Below are positions 59,025 to 64,000 of a stretch of 64,000 bases of DNA, piece after piece (position 1 is the first letter of the stretch; each line of letters begins with the position of its first letter). The stretch is from Hyphomicrobium sp. LHD-15 (GTDB taxonomy: Bacteria; Pseudomonadota; Alphaproteobacteria; Rhizobiales; Hyphomicrobiaceae): the NCBI RefSeq assembly GCF_031157355.1, contig NZ_JAVIFT010000005.1, forward strand, positions 186,001 to 250,000. Reading direction: 5' to 3'. Made by a program: the position numbers and the translations under genes. The notes under the pieces were generated by a model. It ran no database searches, was not told where the DNA came from, and was given only the letters and a program-made list of their open reading frames with translations.

Positions 59025-59047
59025 GCAGGGGAGATTGCCTCCCCTGC
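59025..59047 (+). terminator. Hairpin downstream of chrA
   Basis: GCAGGGGAG / CTCCCCTGC perfect 9-bp stem with a 5-base loop. The following sequence is GGCCTCTTC, without a strong T-run, so terminator strength is uncertain. Confidence 0.5.
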
Positions 59048-59119
59048 GGCCTCTTCGCATATGGGCTACACGACGGGCGAACCTATGGTAGAAGGCCGTT
59101 TTTCCGCCGAAGGCATCCG

Positions 59120-60511
59120 ATGACCGCCAGAACTCCGGTGACAATGAGAACTCCGGCCACCCAGAGCCCAACCGCACCCCCGCGCAGCCTGAAACCGGCC
59201 CCGAAGGTCGGCTTCGTCTCGCTTGGCTGCCCGAAGGCCCTCGTCGATAGCGAGCGCATCATCACCAAGCTCCGCTCCGAGGGCTACCAGGTGGCGCCCG
59301 ACTATGCCGGCGCCGACGTGGTCGTCGTCAACACCTGCGGCTTCCTCGATAGCGCCAAGCAGGAAAGCCTGGATGCCATCGGCGAAGCGCTCGCCGAGAA
59401 CGGCCGCGTCATCGTCACGGGTTGCATGGGTCTCGAGGAAGGCCGCATCCGCGAGGTCCACCCCGGCGTGCTCTCCGTGACCGGCCCACACCAGTACGAA
59501 CAGGTGGTGACCGCCGTGCACGACGCGGTGCCACCGCTGCACGATCCCTATCTCGATCTCGTGCCGCCCGAAGGCCTGCGGCTCACGCCGCGCCACTACG
59601 CGTATCTGAAAATTTCCGAGGGCTGCAACAACCGCTGCTCGTTCTGCATCATTCCGAGCATCCGCGGCGACCTCGCGAGCCGCCCCGCCAATCACGTCAT
59701 GACGGAAGCCGAACGCCTCGTGAAGGCGGGTGTCAAAGAGCTGCTCGTCATCAGCCAGGACACCAGCGCCTACGGCCTCGACATCAAATATGCCGAAAGC
59801 CAGTGGAAGGGCGCGCCGCTGAAGGCGAAGTTCCTGGATCTCTCCCGCGCGTTGGGCGAGCTCGGCGCCTGGGTTCGGATGCACTACGTCTATCCCTACC
59901 CGCACGTCGACGACGTCATCCCGCTGATGGCGGAAGGCAAGATCCTTCCTTATCTCGACATCCCCTTCCAGCACGCCTCGCCCGCGGTTCTGAAAGCAAT
60001 GCGTCGCCCGGCGCACCAGGAAAAAACCGCCGAGCGCATTGCCAACTGGCGCAAGGTCTGCCCCGATCTCGCGGTTCGTTCGACTTTCATCGTCGGCTTC
60101 CCCGGCGAGACCGAGGAAGATTTCACATTCCTTCTCGATTGGCTCCGCGAAGCGAAGCTCAACCGCGTCGGCTGCTTCAAGTATGAAGCCGTCTCCGGCG
60201 CAAAGGCCAACGAGATCGAGAGCGCTGTGCCGGAGGAAGTGAAAGAGGAGCGCTGGCACCGCTTCATGGCCACCCAGCAGGAAATCTCGCAGGAAATCCT
60301 GGCAAGCCGCGTCGGCACCACCATCGACGTCATCATCGACGAAGTCGACGAGGACGGCGCGCTCGGCCGCTCCAAATGGGATGCGCCCGAGATCGACGGC
60401 AGCGTTTTTCTCAACGGCGAGCAAAACGTGAAGCCCGGCGACATCGTCAAGGTCCACGTCGACAGCGCCGACGACTACGACCTCTGGGGCACCGTGGCCG
60501 GCAAGGCATAA
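59120..60511 (+). CDS. rimO: Ribosomal protein S12 methylthiotransferase RimO
   Basis: 463 residues. UPF0004 domain (about 34-140: [30 protein letters not shown] with its Cys ligands, GCMG), radical-SAM domain with C169-x3-C173-x2-C176 (GCNNRCSFC) and C-terminal TRAM domain ([13 protein letters not shown]). Two [4Fe-4S] clusters. Methylthiolates Asp of ribosomal protein S12. The MiaB alternative is excluded by the SLGCPKA signature. Confidence 0.95.
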   Translation: MTARTPVTMRTPATQSPTAPPRSLKPAPKVGFVSLGCPKALVDSERIITKLRSEGYQVAPDYAGADVVVVNTCGFLDSAKQESLDAIGEALAENGRVIVTGCMGLEEGRIREVHPGVLSVTGPHQYEQVVTAVHDAVPPLHDPYLDLVPPEGLRLTPRHYAYLKISEGCNNRCSFCIIPSIRGDLASRPANHVMTEAERLVKAGVKELLVISQDTSAYGLDIKYAESQWKGAPLKAKFLDLSRALGELGAWVRMHYVYPYPHVDDVIPLMAEGKILPYLDIPFQHASPAVLKAMRRPAHQEKTAERIANWRKVCPDLAVRSTFIVGFPGETEEDFTFLLDWLREAKLNRVGCFKYEAVSGAKANEIESAVPEEVKEERWHRFMATQQEISQEILASRVGTTIDVIIDEVDEDGALGRSKWDAPEIDGSVFLNGEQNVKPGDIVKVHVDSADDYDLWGTVAGKA

Positions 60512-60623
60512 GCCGCGTCCGCCAGCCCCGTCACCACTCCGTCATTCTCCGCGCCCCGCGTTGACAGCCGCCGCGAGCCGATGCGACAGTCCGCCCACGT
60601 ATCACAAGGGGGAGGGATTTCGC

Positions 60624-61379
60624 ATGGCCACGCCCGATCAGGCGACAGCGCCCGCGACGCAGAACGCGACGGAAATCCGCATTTATGGACACTCGGCGAT
60701 CATCTTCTGGTGGCCGGTCTGGGCCTACGGCTTCGTCTGCGCGGCATTGACCTACGTCCAGGGCGTGCCGCTGATGCTTCCGGAGAGCCCCAAGCCCATT
60801 CTCGTTCACCCCGATGCCTGGGTCGGCCTGTCGTTCACGCTGCTGCTCCTGCTCGTGATCGTCGCGACCAGTGTCCGCGCCCGCGGCGTCAACGCCCTCC
60901 TGTTGCTCGCCTTGATCGGCGGAGCCGCGGTCGCAACCTATTTCATCATGAAGGTTCCCGGCCTTTGGAACTCTCCTCCGGCCCTCCTGCTGCACATGAA
61001 CCTGGCCTTCTACCTGCTTGTCTCGTCGGTCCTGTTCATCGTCTGGTTCGTGATCGTCTTCATCATCGACCGGATGAGCTTCCTGCGCGTGCGCGGCACC
61101 CAGGTCGAGCGCGTACAGCTTTTCGGCTCGGCGATGGGACGCGCGCCAAAAACCTGGTCCGTTCTGCATATCCGCCTCGCCCGCTATAGCGACGACCTGA
61201 TCGCACACAAAATCCTGTCCCTCGGCTTCCTCGGTTTCGGCACCAGTGACATCGACGCCAAGCTTTCCATCTTCGGCGGCGGCCACGAACAGTTCCGCGT
61301 CGAGAACGTCTGGCGCGCCACCCGTCCCCTGAAGGCGGTGCAGGCCGCCATGGGCCAGAAAGCCACCGTCGTCATTTAG
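60624..61379 (+). CDS. Polytopic membrane protein, unknown
   Basis: 251 residues. Four hydrophobic helices (about 20-45, 63-85, 90-108, 118-148) followed by a cytoplasmic ~100-residue domain with HIRLARYSDDLIAHKILSLG, FLGFGTSDIDAKLSIFGGGH. Strong GGGGGAGGG ribosome site decides the start at 60624. Conserved in Hyphomicrobiales as an uncharacterised protein. Confidence 0.75.
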   Translation: MATPDQATAPATQNATEIRIYGHSAIIFWWPVWAYGFVCAALTYVQGVPLMLPESPKPILVHPDAWVGLSFTLLLLLVIVATSVRARGVNALLLLALIGGAAVATYFIMKVPGLWNSPPALLLHMNLAFYLLVSSVLFIVWFVIVFIIDRMSFLRVRGTQVERVQLFGSAMGRAPKTWSVLHIRLARYSDDLIAHKILSLGFLGFGTSDIDAKLSIFGGGHEQFRVENVWRATRPLKAVQAAMGQKATVVI

Positions 61380-61465
61380 GGAACAGCCACGACAGCCGGC
61401 TTCAGACAACGTATGGAGAAACGAGCTCTTGCCCAGAGAGCCATCCCATCTCGTATGATCGAGCC

Positions 61466-63649
61466 ATGACCCTGTTGCGCCGCCCCTCGCTGCATCTGAT
61501 CGTCACCGCCGTCGTGCTCGCGCTAGCGGTCGCGCTGCGCATCATCGATCCGAGCCCGGTCGCCCGCCTGCGCCTCTCGATCTTCGACAGCTACCTCAAT
61601 CTCAAACCGCGCGACGCCGATCCCGCCTTCCCCGTGCGCATCGTCGACATCGACGAGGCTTCGCTGGCCAAGATCGGCCAATGGCCCTGGCCGCGCTCCG
61701 AGCTTGCCCACATCGTCGAACGGCTGGGCGAAGCCGGTGCCAAGACAGTCGCAATCGACTTGATCCTCGCCGAGCCCGACCGCTTGTCCCCGGCCGCCCT
61801 CGCGCGGCAAGCGCAAATCCGGAGCGAGCTTGCGCCCATCGTGGCCGAGCTTGCCGCCCTGCCGTCGAACGACGATCTGTTGGCTCGCGCGATGACAAAT
61901 GTCCCGGTTGTGCTTGGCGTTGCCGGCGACGCGGTTACATCCCGCGCGCCCAATCCGCCGAAAGCCCGCTTCGCAACCGCCGGCGACGACCCGACGCTGT
62001 TCGCCCCGCGCTTTCCCAACGCCATCGAGCCGTTACCCGTTCTTGCCGCGCCCGCCACCGGCCTCGGCGCCGTGAACTGGCTGCCCGCCGCCGACCAGAT
62101 CGTCCGCCATGTCCCGCTTCTGATCACCCTGCATGGCACGCTCTATCCGACGCTCTCTCTCGAAGCCCTGCGCACCGGCATGCGCGAAACCACTGCCTTC
62201 GTCCGCGCGTCGGGCGGCAGTGGCGTGCTGTCGTTCGGCGAGCAGACCGGCATCGAGACGGTGCGCGTCGGAAAAATCGTGCTGCCCACCAGCGGCGACG
62301 GCCAGCTCTGGCTCAACTTCGCGCGGCCCGATCCGCGCCGTTACATCTCGGCCCACAACGTCCTGGATGGAAGCTTCGATCCGAAGGACATCGCAGGCCG
62401 CCACGTGCTGATCGGCGCCAGCGCCACCGGCCTCCTCGATCTCAGGGCAACCCCGCTTGCGGCGTCCGTGCCGGGCGTCGAGATCCACGCCCAGGCCATC
62501 GAGCAGATGCTGTCCGGCGCCCACGTTTCACGCCCCCCGCTCGCGACCGGAGCCGAGATCGCCTTGCTCCTCGCTGTCGGCGCGCTCGTCGCAGGCCTGA
62601 TCCGGCGATCCGGCCCGCTTGCCGCGGCCGCCATTGGAGCCGCGGCTACAGCTGTCATCGGCATGGGCTCCTGGCTCGCCTTTTCGAAGGCGGGTCTGCT
62701 GTTCGACCCTGTTTATCCCGCCCTCTCGGTCCTGGCCGTCTATCTCGCGGGCTCGCTGCTGTCGTTCGTGCGCACCGAAACCGATCGCGCCCGCGTGCGG
62801 CGCGCGTTCGGCCACTATGTCTCGACCCCGCTGGTCGAGGAACTGGCCGCCGATCCGTCGCGCCTGAAACTCGGCGGCGAAACCCGCGCCGTCACGCTGC
62901 TGTTCGCCGACGTGCGCGGCTTCTCGCGCCTCTCCGAAGGCATGGACGCGGAGACGCTGATCCGGTTCGTGAACCGCCTGTTCACGCCGCTGTCCGAGAT
63001 CATTCTCGAGCACCGCGGCACCATCGACAAATTCATGGGCGATGCGGTGATGGCGTTCTGGAACGCACCCGTTCCCGATCAGGCGCACGCCGCCAACGCC
63101 TGCCGCGCTGCGCTCACGATGCAAGCCCGCATGGACCGCATGAACCGCGAAGAGGCCGCCCGCAAGGCCGCCGCCGGCGAGCCCGCGCAACCGATCCGCA
63201 TCGGCATCGGCCTCAACACCGGCCCTTGCTGCGTCGGCAACGTCGGCTCGCCCCAGCGCTTCGACTACTCTGTGCTGGGCGATACCGTGAACGTCGCCTC
63301 GCGCATCGAGGATGCGACCAAGATCTACGGAGCCCCCATCATCGTCGGCGCCGAAACTGCCCGCGAAGCTCCCGGATTTGCGTTCCTGGAGATCGCAACC
63401 GCCGCGCGCCTGCGCGGCAAGGAGCGCTCCGAGCAGTTGTTCGCGCTCGTCGGCGACGAACAGCTGGCGAAAACCGAGAGCTTCAAGGCGCTAGCTGCCC
63501 GCTACGCCACTCTCCGCGACGCATTGGTGCGCGCAGATGCGGCAGCAGCGGTCACCGAAATCGCCACCTGCCGCGCGCTGGCCAAGGCCGCGTCACCGTT
63601 GCCGCTCGATGCGATGTTCGACGCCTATGCGGCCTCCCTCAAAACCTGA
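61466..63649 (+). CDS. CHASE2-adenylate/guanylate cyclase
   Basis: 727 residues. N-terminal helix, periplasmic CHASE2 sensor domain (about 35-365: VDIDEASLAKIGQWPWPRSE, AAPATGLGAVNWLPAADQIV), three transmembrane helices (about 370-435), class III cyclase domain (about 465-630: FADVRGFSRLSEGMDAETLI with metal Asp, GTIDKFMGDAVMAFWNAPVP, FDYSVLGDTVNVASRIE). Makes cyclic AMP (or GMP) in response to an extracytoplasmic signal. All metal-binding residues are in place. Confidence 0.93.
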   Translation: MTLLRRPSLHLIVTAVVLALAVALRIIDPSPVARLRLSIFDSYLNLKPRDADPAFPVRIVDIDEASLAKIGQWPWPRSELAHIVERLGEAGAKTVAIDLILAEPDRLSPAALARQAQIRSELAPIVAELAALPSNDDLLARAMTNVPVVLGVAGDAVTSRAPNPPKARFATAGDDPTLFAPRFPNAIEPLPVLAAPATGLGAVNWLPAADQIVRHVPLLITLHGTLYPTLSLEALRTGMRETTAFVRASGGSGVLSFGEQTGIETVRVGKIVLPTSGDGQLWLNFARPDPRRYISAHNVLDGSFDPKDIAGRHVLIGASATGLLDLRATPLAASVPGVEIHAQAIEQMLSGAHVSRPPLATGAEIALLLAVGALVAGLIRRSGPLAAAAIGAAATAVIGMGSWLAFSKAGLLFDPVYPALSVLAVYLAGSLLSFVRTETDRARVRRAFGHYVSTPLVEELAADPSRLKLGGETRAVTLLFADVRGFSRLSEGMDAETLIRFVNRLFTPLSEIILEHRGTIDKFMGDAVMAFWNAPVPDQAHAANACRAALTMQARMDRMNREEAARKAAAGEPAQPIRIGIGLNTGPCCVGNVGSPQRFDYSVLGDTVNVASRIEDATKIYGAPIIVGAETAREAPGFAFLEIATAARLRGKERSEQLFALVGDEQLAKTESFKALAARYATLRDALVRADAAAAVTEIATCRALAKAASPLPLDAMFDAYAASLKT

Positions 63650-63660
63650 GGCGACAGCCG

Positions 63661-64000
63661 CTACCTGGGCATCCGGCCACTGCTGCCGCGGTTCGGCATG
63701 TCTCCGCCACCGCGCGGACCGTCATAGCCGCCACCGCGGCGCTTATTGAGCAGCCCGCCGCCGATCCCGACCGCGATATCCATCCCCGTGACGATGTTCT
63801 CGTCATCCGATTTGCGGGTCTTGGCCGTGCGCGTCTTCTTCGGCTTCGTCTTGGTCTCGGTCGGCTTGGCCTTCTCGGCGCGCTTGGTCGGTTTCGTCGT
63901 CTCTGTCTTGCGCTTCGGCTTGTCCGCGTTGGGATACGTGCCGAGCAGGATCGCATCACGCGTGAACACCGGCGTGGGATCGATGCCCGGCGATTTCGCA
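63661..64000 (-). CDS. Partial protein, Lys-rich C-terminus (runs off the window)
   Basis: C-terminal part only; the frame stays open past 64000. Visible: PGIDPTPVFTRDAILLGTYP, then a Lys/Thr-rich stretch (about 45 residues of KPKR/TETK/KKTR repeats), a DIAVGIGGGLL motif and a Gly/Arg-rich tail. Convergent with the cyclase. FecR-domain proteins often neighbour CHASE2 cyclases, but nothing here proves this. Confidence 0.55.
   Translation of the reverse strand, partial: AKSPGIDPTPVFTRDAILLGTYPNADKPKRKTETTKPTKRAEKAKPTETKTKPKKTRTAKTRKSDDENIVTGMDIAVGIGGGLLNKRRGGGYDGPRGGGDMPNRGSSGRMPR

Noticed and set aside
59066-60457. 463-codon minus-strand frame over rimO
   Set aside because: Shadow; the radical SAM cysteines are on the plus strand.

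Overview
The window looks like chromosome of a GC-rich alphaproteobacterium of the order Hyphomicrobiales (Rhizobiales), possibly Hyphomicrobium-like. Evidence: a DUF1236 protein, a rhizobial-type PmtA methyltransferase, a class I PHA synthase, a PQQ-dependent dehydrogenase paired with a c-type cytochrome, the aminotransferase/homoserine dehydrogenase/glpX/recJ gene order, and the GTTC-N7-GTTC type of LexA box. The family assignment is inference; no rRNA gene is present.

Left chromosomal arm (1-22.8 kb). PiT phosphate permease, Nudix hydrolase, and a nitrosative-stress locus: an NsrR-type Rrf2 regulator with a nitronate monooxygenase, divergent from a group III truncated haemoglobin, with a near-consensus NsrR box between them. 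Then 5-formyl-THF cyclo-ligase, a Crp/Fnr-type regulator, ferredoxin-NADP reductase, an alpha/beta hydrolase, a TetR-controlled RND efflux operon with paired operator-like palindromes and a 57-codon leader gene, a MSOX/SolA-like flavin oxidase, two small proteins, DUF1236, PmtA, a FecI/FecR-type sigma/anti-sigma pair, a cytochrome c and a GDH-like PQQ dehydrogenase.

Integrated island (22,789-45,081; 22.3 kb). It sits in the 3' end of tRNA-Glu(TTC). An 18-bp duplication of the tRNA end marks both sides, the tyrosine integrase is next to the tRNA, and copies of GTTTCCCACC (probable integrase arm sites) occur at both ends. The left end carries cargo. The most interesting gene is a 1,381-residue protein with a HigA-like HTH, a PD-(D/E)XK-like nuclease region and a very long helical region, a candidate anti-phage effector. 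Further cargo: a ribbon-helix-helix regulator with two micro-membrane proteins, a membrane protein ending in an HTH, a second PD-(D/E)XK protein, an SOS-box-controlled SRAP (YedK/HMCES) protein fused in frame to a Cys-rich domain, a degenerate tRNA with anticodon GCT, an intact tRNA-Arg(TCG), and a protein that keeps only MutS domain I. The right half is a compact, translationally coupled prophage module: replication-like HTH genes and a lambda G/GT/H-type tail block with a GGGAAAT -1 frameshift site. No capsid, portal or terminase gene was recognised, so it is a remnant or satellite-like element.

Right chromosomal arm (45.1-64 kb). recJ, a 42-residue membrane peptide, glpX, homoserine dehydrogenase, a class I aminotransferase, phaC, four small hypothetical genes, a PAS-GGDEF diguanylate cyclase, an SGNH hydrolase, ChrA, RimO, a membrane protein, a CHASE2-adenylate cyclase and a Lys-rich protein cut by the window edge.
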